Shown here in pieces: positions 9,510 through 18,385 of a stretch of DNA of 49,077 bases (position 1 is the stretch's first letter; each line of letters begins with the position of its first letter). The notes beneath the pieces were generated by a model. That model searched no databases. It worked only from the letters and a program-made list of their open reading frames with translations, and was not told where the DNA came from. The stretch spans positions 1 to 49,077 of the forward strand of contig CAIVVS010000182.1 of NCBI GenBank assembly GCA_903909415.1. Reading direction: 5' to 3'. This stretch comes from an uncultured Pseudomonadota bacterium. Its GTDB lineage: Bacteria; Pseudomonadota; Gammaproteobacteria; Burkholderiales; SG8-39. A program made the position numbers and the translations under genes.

Positions 9510-11375
9510 TCAAGCATCGGCCGCGCTGCCGGCTGCTGCCAGCGGGCCCAGGTAGCGCAGCGACACTTCGTTGGCCAGCAGGTCGATGTCCCCTACTTCC
9601 AGCGAGACGCGCGCGCCCGGGCCCGCATCGGTGAGCGAAGGCACGCGCATCACCATGGGCAGGTGGTCCACGCGCACCAGATTGTCACGCAGCACCTCGC
9701 CGGTCACAAGCGTCACCGACTCCTGCTGCAACCAGCGGAGGCACCAATAGCGCTCCATGCGGTCCTGGAAGTCGCCGTAGCTGCCGTAGGCCGAGTCGAA
9801 CGCATGTACCGCCGACAACAGCGATTCCGCGTTCGCGGCAAACGGCGGCTCCTGGGCGTTCAGCAATGCGACCAGCTGCCACTGGTTGACCAGGTCCACG
9901 TAGCGGCGCAAGGGCGAGCTCGACCAGGCGTAGTGGCTGATGCCCAGGCCCTGGTGGGGCGCGGCCGAAGTGGTCATGCGCACCTTGCCCCCGGCCTGGG
10001 TGCGGTAGATCGCGGCCACGCCGTTCTGGTCCAGCATGCGGCCCCAGGCGTAGTTGGCGCGGATCATCAACTCGGCAACCAGCTTGTCCAACGGGGTGCC
10101 GCGGCTGCGCTCCGTGATCGTGATGCGCTCGCCCTCGACATGGAAATGGTAGTCGGGCCGCTCCTGGCCGCCGGGCGCCTTGCCGCGCGAGGCCTCCAGC
10201 GCAATCGACAGGCGCCACAGGCGGTACAGCTCGGGCGCGAAGGGAATGCCCTCGGGCACGCGCGCCTCGGGAAAGGCCTGGTCCAGCTCGCCTATCGCCT
10301 GGTGCCGCAGGTTGGCTGCGATGGGCACCATCTCGATCGCCGAGTGCTCGTTCTCCACCGCCATGTCCGACTCGCGTACGTCGAGGTACAGCGACAGCGC
10401 GGGGCGCTCGGTCCCCTCGTCCAGCGAGAAAGCCGTGATCGCCTCCGGCGGCAGCATCGTGATCTTCTCGCCGGGAAAGTAGACCGTGGACAACCGCGCG
10501 CGCGCGATCGTATCCACCGGCGAGCCGGGGGCAAAGCCGAGCGCCGGCGCGGCGATGTGGATGCCGACGCGAAAGCGCCCCTCGTCCAGAGGCGTGATCG
10601 AGAACGCATCGTCGATCTCGGTGGTGGTGGCGTCATCGAGGCTGAACGCGCGCACGTCTGCGCGCGGCAGGCCCGCGGGCACCTCCACCGGAACGCCGGC
10701 GGGGAAGCCGGTACCGCGAGGGAAGCATTCGAACAGGAAGCGCCCGAGGTGATAGTCATGCGGCGAGGCGAGCGCCCCGCAACGCAACAGCAACTGCGGT
10801 GCCGACAGTCCGGATTCCTCGCAAGCGGTCTCCAGCGCCCGCGTCTCGGGGCGGTTGCGGTCGGGCTGGTAGAGCAACTGCGTGAGCATGGGCCGCAGCG
10901 GCTCCGGAAATCGTCCGGACGCGAGTTCGGCGGCCCAGGCCTCCACCTGCAGCTGCTGCAGGCGCTTCTTCTCCAGCGCGGCGAGCGCGGCCTTGAGCAC
11001 GTCCGGCGGCGCGGGACGGAAGCGGCCCTTGCCGCGGCGGTGGAAATACACCGGCGCCGACTGCAGCTTGAACAGGATGCCGGCCGACTCGACGGCAGTC
11101 GGCGCGTGGCCAACGTACTCGCGCGCCAACTCGTCGAAGGCGAACTCGTCCTCGCCGGCGCATTCCCAGAGGAAAGTCGTGTCCACGCCCTCGGCGAGCG
11201 CCTGCGACTCGCGCAGCAACTCCGCGGCCGACGGCGCTGCAAAGCGCAACAGCACCGAGGAGGCCTTCACCTTCACGTGGCGCCCGTGCAGCGCCTCCAC
11301 CTGCAGCGAAGTGTTGTTGTCGGCCAGCACGGTGCCGACCTTGTACTCGCCGTTCTCTTCGTAAAGGAGTTGCAT
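9510..11375 (-). CDS. RNB-domain exoribonuclease (RNase II/R family)
   Basis: A 621-residue 3'-5' exoribonuclease. An N-terminal S1/KOW-like small barrel region (MQLLYEENGEYKVGTVL) is followed by a helical region and the RNB catalytic domain. The catalytic Asp cluster is in DDATTTEIDDAFSI (about residues 248-261), and the later FPGEKITMLPPEAI, AELMIRANYAWG and HYAWSSSPLRRYVDLVNQWQL segments are standard RNB motifs. It is shorter than RNase R and lacks its long basic tail. This is the betaproteobacterial RNase II-like type found next to the TonB-like gene and aroE. Whether it behaves as RNase II or R cannot be told from the sequence alone. Confidence 0.9.
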   Translation of the reverse strand: MQLLYEENGEYKVGTVLADNNTSLQVEALHGRHVKVKASSVLLRFAAPSAAELLRESQALAEGVDTTFLWECAGEDEFAFDELAREYVGHAPTAVESAGILFKLQSAPVYFHRRGKGRFRPAPPDVLKAALAALEKKRLQQLQVEAWAAELASGRFPEPLRPMLTQLLYQPDRNRPETRALETACEESGLSAPQLLLRCGALASPHDYHLGRFLFECFPRGTGFPAGVPVEVPAGLPRADVRAFSLDDATTTEIDDAFSITPLDEGRFRVGIHIAAPALGFAPGSPVDTIARARLSTVYFPGEKITMLPPEAITAFSLDEGTERPALSLYLDVRESDMAVENEHSAIEMVPIAANLRHQAIGELDQAFPEARVPEGIPFAPELYRLWRLSIALEASRGKAPGGQERPDYHFHVEGERITITERSRGTPLDKLVAELMIRANYAWGRMLDQNGVAAIYRTQAGGKVRMTTSAAPHQGLGISHYAWSSSPLRRYVDLVNQWQLVALLNAQEPPFAANAESLLSAVHAFDSAYGSYGDFQDRMERYWCLRWLQQESVTLVTGEVLRDNLVRVDHLPMVMRVPSLTDAGPGARVSLEVGDIDLLANEVSLRYLGPLAAAGSAADA

Positions 11376-11450
11376 CGCGGCGATCGGGAAAGTGGCGCCG
11401 ACGCGCCCGGCGGAATGCCGGCGTGCAGGGGCGCAGATTGGGGAGGGCGG

Positions 11451-11456
11451 ATTATA
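11451..11456 (-). promoter_or_regulatory. -10 element (TATAAT) for the RNB ribonuclease gene
   Basis: A perfect TATAAT on the minus strand, about 76 bases before the RNB ribonuclease ATG, in otherwise very GC-rich intergenic sequence. No good -35 hexamer is seen at 16-18 bases. Confidence 0.4.
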
Positions 11457-11509
11457 CGGGCCGCGCCCGCCGCGACCCGGGAATCACCGCCGGGTTCGCG
11501 CGCAAGCGC

Positions 11510-12283
11510 TCAGGCGAGGTCGTCCACCCGTATGCCGGCGTTGCGCAACACGCTGTCGTACATCATCTTTTCGATGCCCGTGGCCGGACCGACCTTCATG
11601 GTGTCGTTGTAGCTGGCTTTCTTCACTGTGTCGGACAGCACGATGCTCGCGCCGGACATGGAGTCCGACAGGGCCTGCACCTGGCAGGATCGCTCCAGCT
11701 GCCACATGCGACGGAAGGCGTCGGGCACGCCCTGGCCGACCGTCAGCAGGCCGTGGTTGCGCAGGATCAGCATGCGCTTGTCGCCCAGGCTCTTCACCAG
11801 CCGCGGCTGCTCGTCCTCGTGGACGGTGATGCCCTCGAAGTCGTGATAGGCGAGGTCGTTGACCGCGATCGCGCTGTAGAAGTTGTCCCCGCGCAGCCCA
11901 TCCTGCTTGCAGGCCACCGCCATTCCGGCGGTGGTGTGGGTGTGCATCACGCAGTGCGCGTCATCGCGGTTGGCGTGGATCGCGCTGTGGATGATGAAGC
12001 CCGCGCGGTTGATGCCGTGCGACCCGGGCGCGACCGGCACGCCGTCCAGCCCGACCTTGACGAGGTTGCTGGCGGTGACTTCGCTGTAGTTCAGCCCGAA
12101 CGGGTTGATCAGGTAGTGGCGCTCCGGTCCCGGCACGCGCAGCGTGATGTGGTTGAAGATCAGCTCGGTCCAGCCGAGGAAATGGAATACCCGGTAGGCC
12201 GACGCCAGTTCCAGGCGTGCTTCCCACTCGGTATCGTCCATGCCCGAGGGCTTCCTGCGCATCACTGCGTCCGACATGTCCAT
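11510..12283 (-). CDS. Class II aldolase/adducin family protein
   Basis: A 257-residue zinc-dependent fold shared by fuculose-phosphate aldolase, ribulose-phosphate 4-epimerase and several decarboxylases. Zinc ligands are visible as H114 and H116 in MHTHTTAG and H177 in RNHGLL; the fold starts at LASAYRVFHFLGWTELIFNHITLRVPG. It is the last gene of the minus-strand TRAP operon, 36 bases after the IclR gene. Together with the HpaI-type aldolase of the same operon it points to retro-aldol cleavage or decarboxylation of a hydroxy- or oxo-acid. The substrate is not identifiable. Confidence 0.85.
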   Translation of the reverse strand: MDMSDAVMRRKPSGMDDTEWEARLELASAYRVFHFLGWTELIFNHITLRVPGPERHYLINPFGLNYSEVTASNLVKVGLDGVPVAPGSHGINRAGFIIHSAIHANRDDAHCVMHTHTTAGMAVACKQDGLRGDNFYSAIAVNDLAYHDFEGITVHEDEQPRLVKSLGDKRMLILRNHGLLTVGQGVPDAFRRMWQLERSCQVQALSDSMSGASIVLSDTVKKASYNDTMKVGPATGIEKMMYDSVLRNAGIRVDDLA

Positions 12284-12319
12284 GCCCTGCTCCCGTGCCG
12301 CCCGAAAACGGCAATGCTA

Positions 12320-13213
12320 TCAGGGTGCCGCGCGCATTTCCCGCGGTGGCCGGAAGCCGCGCTCCCGGTACGGGGTGCCCTGCAGCGTGGCCGAGAGTTG
12401 CGCCGCGGCGCCACGCACCAGGTCCACCAGCCGCTCGCCCGGCGGCGAGGCGATGTCCTGCATGGACCCGACCACCCCTATCATCCCGGCCAGCTCCGAT
12501 CCGTTGCGGAACACCGGCGCTGACAGCGCGTTCATGCCGACCATGGTCTCATTGGGCGCATCCTCCCACAGCCGTTCCCGGATGCGCGCCAGGCGCCGGC
12601 GCAGCAACGCCGGGTTGGTGAGGGTCTGCGGCGTGGCCTTGTCCAGCCTGCCCGCGAGCAAGCGCCGTTGCGCGTCCTCGGGCGACCAGGCCAGCGCGAT
12701 GCGGCCCTGCGCCGAGCCGTGCGCCGACGGCCGGTTGCCGGGGCGCACCGTGATGCTGACCTTGCGCTCGTCCTCGATGGACGCCACCACCAGCGCCTCG
12801 CCGTTCACCGGCACCGACAACAACGCGGACAGGCGCGTGAGGTCGCGCAGCTGGCGCAGCAGCGGGTCGGCCAGGCGCTTGAGGTCGAACTGCGACGCGG
12901 CGGCCTCGCCCAGCTGGAACAACTTCCACCCCAGCCGGTAGCGCTCGGTCGATGCGTCCTGGTCCACCATCCCCTGGCTGCGCAGCGAGGACAGGAAGCG
13001 GTAGACGCGCGCCTTGGACTGGCCGGTCTGGCGCGCCAGCTGCGTTACGCCCAGCGGCTCGCCGGCGCGCGCGAGCTCGTCCAGCAGCCGCGCCAGCACC
13101 GCGACTGATTCCAGCGTCCCGTCGTCGGCGCCATTCTGCTTGGCAGCCCGGGGCTTGGGCATGCGGACCCCGGCGGCCCGGGACTGCGCGCCTTTGCTCG
13201 CGTTGCGGGCCAT
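12320..13213 (-). CDS. IclR-family transcriptional regulator
   Basis: A 297-residue regulator. After a basic, disordered N-terminus (about 35 residues) comes the winged helix-turn-helix (ESVAVLARLLDELARAGEPLGVTQLARQTGQSKARVYRFLSSL), then the IclR effector domain with SIEDERKVSITVRPGNRPSAHGSAQGRIALAW and GMNALSAPVFRNGSELAGMIGVVG. It is encoded inside the operon, 11 bases after the amidohydrolase-like gene, and has no promoter of its own that I can see, so it would be made with the genes it presumably controls. The twin palindromes at 18348-18384 in the operon promoter are its likely target. Confidence 0.9.
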   Translation of the reverse strand: MARNASKGAQSRAAGVRMPKPRAAKQNGADDGTLESVAVLARLLDELARAGEPLGVTQLARQTGQSKARVYRFLSSLRSQGMVDQDASTERYRLGWKLFQLGEAAASQFDLKRLADPLLRQLRDLTRLSALLSVPVNGEALVVASIEDERKVSITVRPGNRPSAHGSAQGRIALAWSPEDAQRRLLAGRLDKATPQTLTNPALLRRRLARIRERLWEDAPNETMVGMNALSAPVFRNGSELAGMIGVVGSMQDIASPPGERLVDLVRGAAAQLSATLQGTPYRERGFRPPREMRAAP

Positions 13214-13224
13214 GGCCTGCCCGC

Positions 13225-14181
13225 TCAGATGCCCATCAGCTCGGCGGCGTTGGCGGACACCATGCGCCGCACCTGCGCTTCACTGTAGCCGAGGTCCAGG
13301 CAGGTTTCGATCACGCTGCGGAATCCGTCGACCAGCTTGGGGTTGCCAACCTGCCCCAGGTCCGAGCCGAGGATGGTCTTCTCCGGCGAGGCGGCCTTGA
13401 TCATCGCGTCAAGGTCATCGGGCTGGTAGAAGTGGAACTTCGAGCCGGGCACGAACATGCACATCGAATGCTCGCAGTACACACCCATGCCCGCCAGCCG
13501 CTTGATGTCTTCCAGGGTGGCATCCACCACGTAGGACGGATGGTTGCACAGCAGTCGCTTCACGCCGCGCTTCTTCGCCTCCTCGAACAGCGGCCAGCAT
13601 TCGCTGATGTGCAGGTGGCCCGAGGACAGCACGATGTCATGCTCGGCGATCATGTCCAGGATCGGCCCGACTTCCGGCAGCAGCCGGCCCGCGGCATCGA
13701 CCACGGTCAGCGGCACCGGGTCCAGCATCTTCTTCTTGGTCTGCGGGAACTTGTCCTTGAACTCGGCGTCCTTCTTGTGCGCGTTGATGTGGTTGGCCGC
13801 CGAGAATGTCGGCATCCAAACCAGCTTCGCGCCCAGCTTGATGCCGTGCTCGACCGCGAAGATGTTCAGCCCACCGGTGGAGTTGTTCAGCGGCACGCCC
13901 GACAGCAGCGTCACCTTGAGGTGCTTGAAGTGCTTGTTGAGCAGCTCGGTGGTCGGCGTGGCCGAGTAGTAGTGGTCCTTGATCAGCAGGGCGCGCACGC
14001 CCGCGGACGAGGCTTCCTGCATCGCCTCATAGTGGTCGAAGTAGCGCGGCATGACCGACGGGCCGCTGTGGCAATGCAGGTCGATCGCACCCTGCATCAG
14101 CTGCTCGGGCAGCTTCGGGTTGCTGGTGCGCCAGGCGCCCGGCGGAAGGACCTGGGGTTTGTCGATCAGCGTGAGTGACAT
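13225..14181 (-). CDS. Amidohydrolase-like metal-dependent hydrolase (DUF6282-like)
   Basis: A 318-residue TIM-barrel-type protein. DLHCHSGPS gives the HxH metal motif at H36 and H38; further candidate ligands are in IKDHYYS, LSSGHLHISE, CNHPSY and GSDLGQ. It resembles proteins annotated as amidohydrolase-like or DUF6282, often next to TRAP or MmgE-type catabolic genes; I am unsure of the exact family name. The start at 14181 follows AGGAG at good spacing. It lies 19 bases after the TRAP large permease gene. Substrate unknown; hydrolysis of a lactone or amide feeding the two aldolases is only a guess. Confidence 0.72.
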   Translation of the reverse strand: MSLTLIDKPQVLPPGAWRTSNPKLPEQLMQGAIDLHCHSGPSVMPRYFDHYEAMQEASSAGVRALLIKDHYYSATPTTELLNKHFKHLKVTLLSGVPLNNSTGGLNIFAVEHGIKLGAKLVWMPTFSAANHINAHKKDAEFKDKFPQTKKKMLDPVPLTVVDAAGRLLPEVGPILDMIAEHDIVLSSGHLHISECWPLFEEAKKRGVKRLLCNHPSYVVDATLEDIKRLAGMGVYCEHSMCMFVPGSKFHFYQPDDLDAMIKAASPEKTILGSDLGQVGNPKLVDGFRSVIETCLDLGYSEAQVRRMVSANAAELMGI

Positions 14182-14200
14182 GGTTGCTCCTGGATCCGGA

Positions 14201-15487
14201 TCATTTGCCTGGACTCTCGAACAGGCCTGGAAGGTAAAGGGATACTTCGGGCACGAAAGTGACAACCCCAAGCACCGCGATGCAGATTGCGATCATGGGC
14301 AGCGCGGTCCAGGAAAGCTCCTCCAGCCCGACGCGCGATATGGCACTGGCGATGAACAGGCAAATCCCAACCGGTGGCGTGACCAGCCCGATCACGACGT
14401 TGAGGACGACGATCATGCCGAAATGGACGAAGTCGATGCCGAGGGACTTGACTATGGGAAGCAGCACCGGAAGCGTCAGGATCATGATCGAGATCGGTTC
14501 GAGGAACAGCCCCAGGGCGAGCAGCACCGCGTTGATCAACAGCAGCAGGATGTACTTGTTGTCGCTGATGCCAAGCATCGCAGCGGCCACCTTCTGGGGA
14601 ATGCTGTCGAAGCTGAACACGAATGAAATCATGCTGGCGACCGCGACCACGACCATGATTCCGGACGTCACCAGCGCCGTCTCCCAAAGCGAGCGGTACA
14701 GGGTCGCGAGGCTGAGCGAGCGGTAGAAGAAGGCGGACAGCACCAGCGCGTAGACCACGCCGACGGCGGCGGACTCCGTGGGAGTGAACACGCCGGACAG
14801 GATCCCTCCCAGGATGATCAGCGGGAGCGCGATGGCCGGCGCCGCCTGCACGAAGGCCCCGATGCGCTCGCCCCACGTGAACCTTGCGGACACCGGATAC
14901 CCGTTTCGCCGGGCGCGCCAGTAGGCGTAGCACATCAGCGACGCCGCGATGAGCAGGCCGGGCACGACCCCAGCCAGGAAAAGCTTGGCGATCGACGTAC
15001 CGGACAGGACGCCAAACACGATCATCGCTATCGACGGCGGAATGATCGGTCCCATCACGGACGCCACCGCGGTCAACGCCGCGGCGTAGTTTTTCGGATA
15101 GCCCTCCTTCTCCATGGCGGGTATGAGCACCGAGCCGATGGCCGCCGCCTCCGCGGTGGCGGAACCGGATACGCCGGAGAAGAACAGGCTGGCCGTGATG
15201 TTTACCAGCGACAAGCCCCCCGGCACATGACCGACCAGCGCCCGGGAGAACCGCACGATCCGGTCGGTGATGCCGCCCGAGCTCATCAGGGTCCCGGCCA
15301 GGACAAAAAGCGGGATGGTGAGCAGGACGAACTGGTCGATGCCGGCGATCATGCGCTGAGGGAACGCAGCCATCAGATCCATGTTGCCGGTGGCCCAGAG
15401 GAGGCCGACACAGGCCAATCCGAGCGCGAGCGCTATCGGCACACCAATGACAAGGAACACCGCGAACGCGGCAAAGAACAGGGTCAT
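14201..15487 (-). CDS. TRAP transporter large permease (DctM type)
   Basis: A 428-residue inner-membrane protein with about twelve hydrophobic segments. Family motifs include LTIPLFVLAGTLMSSGGITDR, FFSGVSGSATAEAAAIGSVLIPAM and GPIIPPSIAMIVFG early, and TPTESAAVGVVYAL, LGLFLEPISIMILTLPVLLP and GLVTPPVGICLF later. The start at 15487 overlaps the small permease stop by four bases (ATGA). With DctQ and DctP it forms a Na+-coupled high-affinity uptake system for an organic acid. Confidence 0.95.
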   Translation of the reverse strand: MTLFFAAFAVFLVIGVPIALALGLACVGLLWATGNMDLMAAFPQRMIAGIDQFVLLTIPLFVLAGTLMSSGGITDRIVRFSRALVGHVPGGLSLVNITASLFFSGVSGSATAEAAAIGSVLIPAMEKEGYPKNYAAALTAVASVMGPIIPPSIAMIVFGVLSGTSIAKLFLAGVVPGLLIAASLMCYAYWRARRNGYPVSARFTWGERIGAFVQAAPAIALPLIILGGILSGVFTPTESAAVGVVYALVLSAFFYRSLSLATLYRSLWETALVTSGIMVVVAVASMISFVFSFDSIPQKVAAAMLGISDNKYILLLLINAVLLALGLFLEPISIMILTLPVLLPIVKSLGIDFVHFGMIVVLNVVIGLVTPPVGICLFIASAISRVGLEELSWTALPMIAICIAVLGVVTFVPEVSLYLPGLFESPGK

Positions 15488-16020
15488 TCGGCGTGTTCCT
15501 TCCGCGACAACTGGGGATCGGCGACCAGCATGCGGACCGCCGATGCGAGCATGTGAACCGCGAGAAGCGCGAAGCCGGCGGGCACCGCGACGTACACCCA
15601 GAAGATCGACACTTCTGCTTCGCGCCCGGTCAGCGTCTGCGAAATGAACTGCGCGGCAGGCATGACCTGGTTGCGGTTGCCCACTGCGAACTCCCACCCG
15701 TACCAGACCATGGAACAGGCAAAGGCGACGGTTACCAGATACGCGGGGACGAGGAACAGCCGTTTCGCCCATCCCGGGAGCATGCCGATCAGCAGTTCCA
15801 TGGTCACCATCTCGCCACGCTGGAACGCCGCGCCCGCGAACAGGAAGGTCATCCACACCAGCAGGTAGCGGCAGACTTCCTCCGCCCAGATGATCGCGTC
15901 CGAAAGCACGTAACGGTAGAAGACCTGCAGGCTCATCAACACGACCATGGCGGCCATGACGGCGGCAGCCAGAGCGCCCACGGTGCGCACGTATCCGAGT
16001 TGGAACGACTGGACGTTCAT
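15484..16020 (-). CDS. TRAP transporter small permease (DctQ type)
   Basis: A 178-residue protein with four predicted membrane helices: ALAAAVMAAMVVLMSLQVFYRYVL, YLLVWMTFLFAGAAF, LFLVPAYLVTVAFACSMVWYGWEF and VYVAVPAGFALLAVHMLA. RYVLSDAIIWAEEVCRYLLVWMTFLGAA-like spacing of W/E/R around helix 1-2 is typical. It is translationally coupled to the large permease and lies 19 bases after the HpaI-type aldolase gene. Confidence 0.92.
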   Translation of the reverse strand: MNVQSFQLGYVRTVGALAAAVMAAMVVLMSLQVFYRYVLSDAIIWAEEVCRYLLVWMTFLFAGAAFQRGEMVTMELLIGMLPGWAKRLFLVPAYLVTVAFACSMVWYGWEFAVGNRNQVMPAAQFISQTLTGREAEVSIFWVYVAVPAGFALLAVHMLASAVRMLVADPQLSRKEHAE

Positions 16021-16039
16021 CCGTGTCTACCCGTTCCGC

Positions 16040-16807
16040 TTATGTAGCCGGCACAGCGCAAAACTGCGCCACCAGCGCCGAAGCCTGGTTGCGCAACATG
16101 GACTGGTCGGATCCCACGACGAACAGGTTCGCGCCCATGCCAGCAAAGCGCGCGACCTCGCGGGTGTCGCCGAGGAACACGCCCACCGGCATGCCCGCCT
16201 TGCGCGAGCCCTCGCAGATGCGCTCCACGGCGCGGTCCACGGTCGCGTGGTTCACGTCGGTGACGCCGTAGGACATCGCCAGGTCAGCTCGGCCGATGAA
16301 CAGGCAGTCCACGTCCCTGACCGCGGCGATGGCATCGATGTCGTCAACGGCCTCGCGGTCTTCGACCTGGCAGACCACGACGGTGTCGCGATCCGCGGCC
16401 TCGACCATCGCCGCCATGCCGACCCGGCCGTAGCCGCCGGCCCGCGGCGAGTTCGAGAAACCGCGCACGCCGCCACGGTAGCGGCTGATGGCGAAGGCAC
16501 GGGCCGCGTCGTCCGCGGACTTGGCATGGGGCACCAGCAGGCCGGCCGCGCCCATGTCCAGGACGTCCAGCGCCGTGCGCGCCGCGTCATCGGGGATCCG
16601 CACCAGCGCCGGCATCCCCGCGGCGCGTGCCGCGAGCAGGCACAGGTCCATCTGGTTGCGGTCGAAGGGGGCGTGCTCCGCATCCACGACGATGAAGTCC
16701 AGCCCGCTGGCCCCCAGGACCTCGACGGTCTGGTGGCAGGCGGTCTTGAGGAAGGTGCCGACGACGCGTTCGCCGCCGCGCACCCGCTCCCGGAACGACT
16801 GGGGCAT
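16040..16807 (-). CDS. HpcH/HpaI-family aldolase
   Basis: A 255-residue class II (metal-dependent) pyruvate aldolase-type TIM barrel. H45 in FIVVDAEHAPFDRNQ is the expected catalytic base, R70 (ALVRIP) binds the carboxylate, and the metal ligands are E149 (CQVEDREA) and D175 (FIGRADLAMSYG). The family cleaves 4-hydroxy-2-oxo acids to pyruvate plus an aldehyde (HpaI in homoprotocatechuate breakdown, GarL in galactarate). Five bases separate it from the cupin gene. In a TRAP operon the substrate is probably an imported hydroxy-acid or its product. Confidence 0.9.
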   Translation of the reverse strand: MPQSFRERVRGGERVVGTFLKTACHQTVEVLGASGLDFIVVDAEHAPFDRNQMDLCLLAARAAGMPALVRIPDDAARTALDVLDMGAAGLLVPHAKSADDAARAFAISRYRGGVRGFSNSPRAGGYGRVGMAAMVEAADRDTVVVCQVEDREAVDDIDAIAAVRDVDCLFIGRADLAMSYGVTDVNHATVDRAVERICEGSRKAGMPVGVFLGDTREVARFAGMGANLFVVGSDQSMLRNQASALVAQFCAVPAT

Positions 16808-16812
16808 CGCGT

Positions 16813-17208
16813 TCAGGCCTTCTTCTTGGCCTTGTCGATCTCGGCGAACTCGGCCTCCTGGTACTTCACCAGGTGCGCGTAGTCGCTGCGTATCGGCGCG
16901 AACACGTCGAGGTTGAGCGCCACCTCGTCGCCGACCGGCTCCGCGTAGTGGATGGTGTGCGGGGGCACGCGGATCATGCTGCCCGGGGTCATCTCGAACA
17001 CCTCGTCGCCGACGTGGTAGTTGAGGCGGCCCTGCACGCAGATCGCGATCTGCTCGAAGTCGTGCTTGTGCGGGTTGACCTGGATGTTGGGCTCCACCCA
17101 GTTCATCACCATGATCACGTCCTCGCCGCGGAACCCGACGCGCTCTATGCCCTTGCGCACGAACTCGCGATCCAGCGTGTTCCAGTTGACCATCGTTGCC
17201 TTCGCCAT
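16813..17208 (-). CDS. Cupin-domain protein
   Basis: A 131-residue single-domain cupin. Motif 1 is PNIQVNPHKHDFEQIAICVQG, with H47 and H49 and an acidic residue at 52 as metal ligands; motif 2 is PGSMIRVPPHTIHYAEP with H84 and H87. The Lys-rich C-terminus (IDKAKKKA) is not part of the fold. It sits between the TRAP binding protein and the HpaI-type aldolase. Such small cupins are isomerases, dioxygenases or simple sugar-acid-binding accessory proteins; the sequence does not decide. Confidence 0.85.
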   Translation of the reverse strand: MAKATMVNWNTLDREFVRKGIERVGFRGEDVIMVMNWVEPNIQVNPHKHDFEQIAICVQGRLNYHVGDEVFEMTPGSMIRVPPHTIHYAEPVGDEVALNLDVFAPIRSDYAHLVKYQEAEFAEIDKAKKKA

Positions 17209-17224
17209 GCTGCCTCCGTTGCCC

Positions 17225-17243
17225 GGGCGGGAAGGACCCGCCC
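17225..17243. other. Perfect hairpin between dctP and the cupin gene
   Basis: GGGCGGG-AAGGA-CCCGCCC is a seven-pair perfect stem with a five-base loop, placed between the stop of the TRAP binding protein gene and the next gene. There is no T-run. Hairpins here commonly protect the upstream message and let the binding protein be made in excess over the permease. Confidence 0.55.
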
Positions 17244-17262
17244 GCCTGTTGAACGCCGCTGA

Positions 17263-18261
17263 TTACCTGCCGGACTCGATGCGCTGCGTCGTCTCAACGA
17301 TGGTGGCGATCATCTTGTCCTTCGCCACCCACTGGTCGACGATCGGCTTCATCTGCGCGCGGATCTGGGCCATCTCGGAGAATTTGTAGAACTGCACGCC
17401 CTTCTTGCGCAGCGTCTCGGCCTGGACTTCCTCGTCCTTCTTGGAGGCGGCGACCTGCCCGGGAACGATCTCGCGCGCTGCGTCGACCATCGCCTTCTGC
17501 AGCTCCGGCGGCAGGCGGTCGAACTTCGCCTTGTTCATGGTGAGCGCGAACGGCCAGAAGTAGTGGCCCGTGTAGGTGAAGTGCTTGGCCGGCTCCCACA
17601 TGTTCTCGCCCTCGACCGAGGACACGTTGATCTCGACCGAGTCGATCACCTTGGTCTGCAGCGAGGTGTACACCTCGCCGTAGGCGATGCCCACCGGCGA
17701 GGCGCCGGTGGCTTCCCACATGGCCTTGTGCAGCGGCACCGGCACGATGCGGGTCTTCAGGCCCTTGAAGTCGGCGATCTTCTGCACGGGACCCTTGGCC
17801 GAGAGGAAGTGGCGCTGGCCGCCCTCGCCGATCGCCAGGCCCTTGAGGCCGGCAGAGGACAGGTCGTCCAGCAGCGCCTGAACCGCGGGGGAGGTGGCGA
17901 CCTTGGCGAAGTTCTCGTAGCTGGAGATCATGAACGGCATCTGCAGCGCGTCGAACGCGGGCTTCTTCACCACCAGCGGGAACAGCACGGTCGACACCAG
18001 GGACGCGTCGATGGTGCCCGCCACCGTCCCCTCGAGGCACTGGCGGTCATCGCACAGCTGGCGCGCGGGGAACAGCTGGACCTCGATCTTGCCGCCGGAT
18101 TTCTTCTCGACGGCGTCCTTGAACATCACGCCGAAGGTGTGGAACGGGTGCGTGGTCGCCGTCCCGTAGGCGATGCGTACGCGCTGCGGCGCCTGGGCGT
18201 GGACGTTGGCCAGCGGTGCCGCCAGTAGGGCTGCGACGATTGCAATGCCGATGCGCTTCAT
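17263..18261 (-). CDS. TRAP transporter substrate-binding protein (DctP type)
   Basis: A 332-residue periplasmic protein. The signal peptide is MKRIGIAIVAALLAAPLANVHAQ, with cleavage expected after AHA-like VHA. The mature part shows the DctP fold: FGVMFKDAVEKKSGGKIEVQLFPARQL, FKGLKTRIVPVPLHKAMWEATGASPVGIAYGEVYTSLQTKVID (the R in KTRIVP is the usual carboxylate-binding Arg), and FTYTGHYFWPFALTMNKAKFDRLP. An in-family C-pair (CDDRQC, about 70-75) is unusual and could form a disulfide. The start at 18261 follows AGGAGA. First gene of the minus-strand operon. Confidence 0.93.
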   Translation of the reverse strand: MKRIGIAIVAALLAAPLANVHAQAPQRVRIAYGTATTHPFHTFGVMFKDAVEKKSGGKIEVQLFPARQLCDDRQCLEGTVAGTIDASLVSTVLFPLVVKKPAFDALQMPFMISSYENFAKVATSPAVQALLDDLSSAGLKGLAIGEGGQRHFLSAKGPVQKIADFKGLKTRIVPVPLHKAMWEATGASPVGIAYGEVYTSLQTKVIDSVEINVSSVEGENMWEPAKHFTYTGHYFWPFALTMNKAKFDRLPPELQKAMVDAAREIVPGQVAASKKDEEVQAETLRKKGVQFYKFSEMAQIRAQMKPIVDQWVAKDKMIATIVETTQRIESGR

Positions 18262-18347
18262 GTGGTTTCTCCTCGATGGCCGCTTCACGCGCGGCGGGTG
18301 GGCTCGTGCCCCATGCTCGGCGCGCGTGGTCGCGCGTCCTTCTCGGT

Positions 18348-18384
18348 GTTTCAATCACCGGAACAGTGTTGCATTGAGCGAAAC
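18348..18384. promoter_or_regulatory. Two tandem 17-bp imperfect palindromes, candidate IclR operators
   Basis: Site 1 (18348-18364) is GTTTCAATCACCGGAAC and site 2 (18368-18384) is GTTGCATTGAGCGAAAC. They share 12 of 17 positions, each has GTTnC / G(G/A)AAC arms, and their centres are 20 bp apart (about two helical turns). On the minus strand they begin directly after the -10 hexamer, so site 2 covers the start point of the operon and site 1 lies just downstream. That position suits repression by the IclR protein encoded in the operon. Confidence 0.55.
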
Positions 18385-18385
18385 A

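Noticed and set aside
9423..11612. Plus-strand open frame of about 729 codons across the RNB ribonuclease gene
   Set aside because: Shadow of the ribonuclease gene; composition is Arg/His/Gln-rich without any domain.
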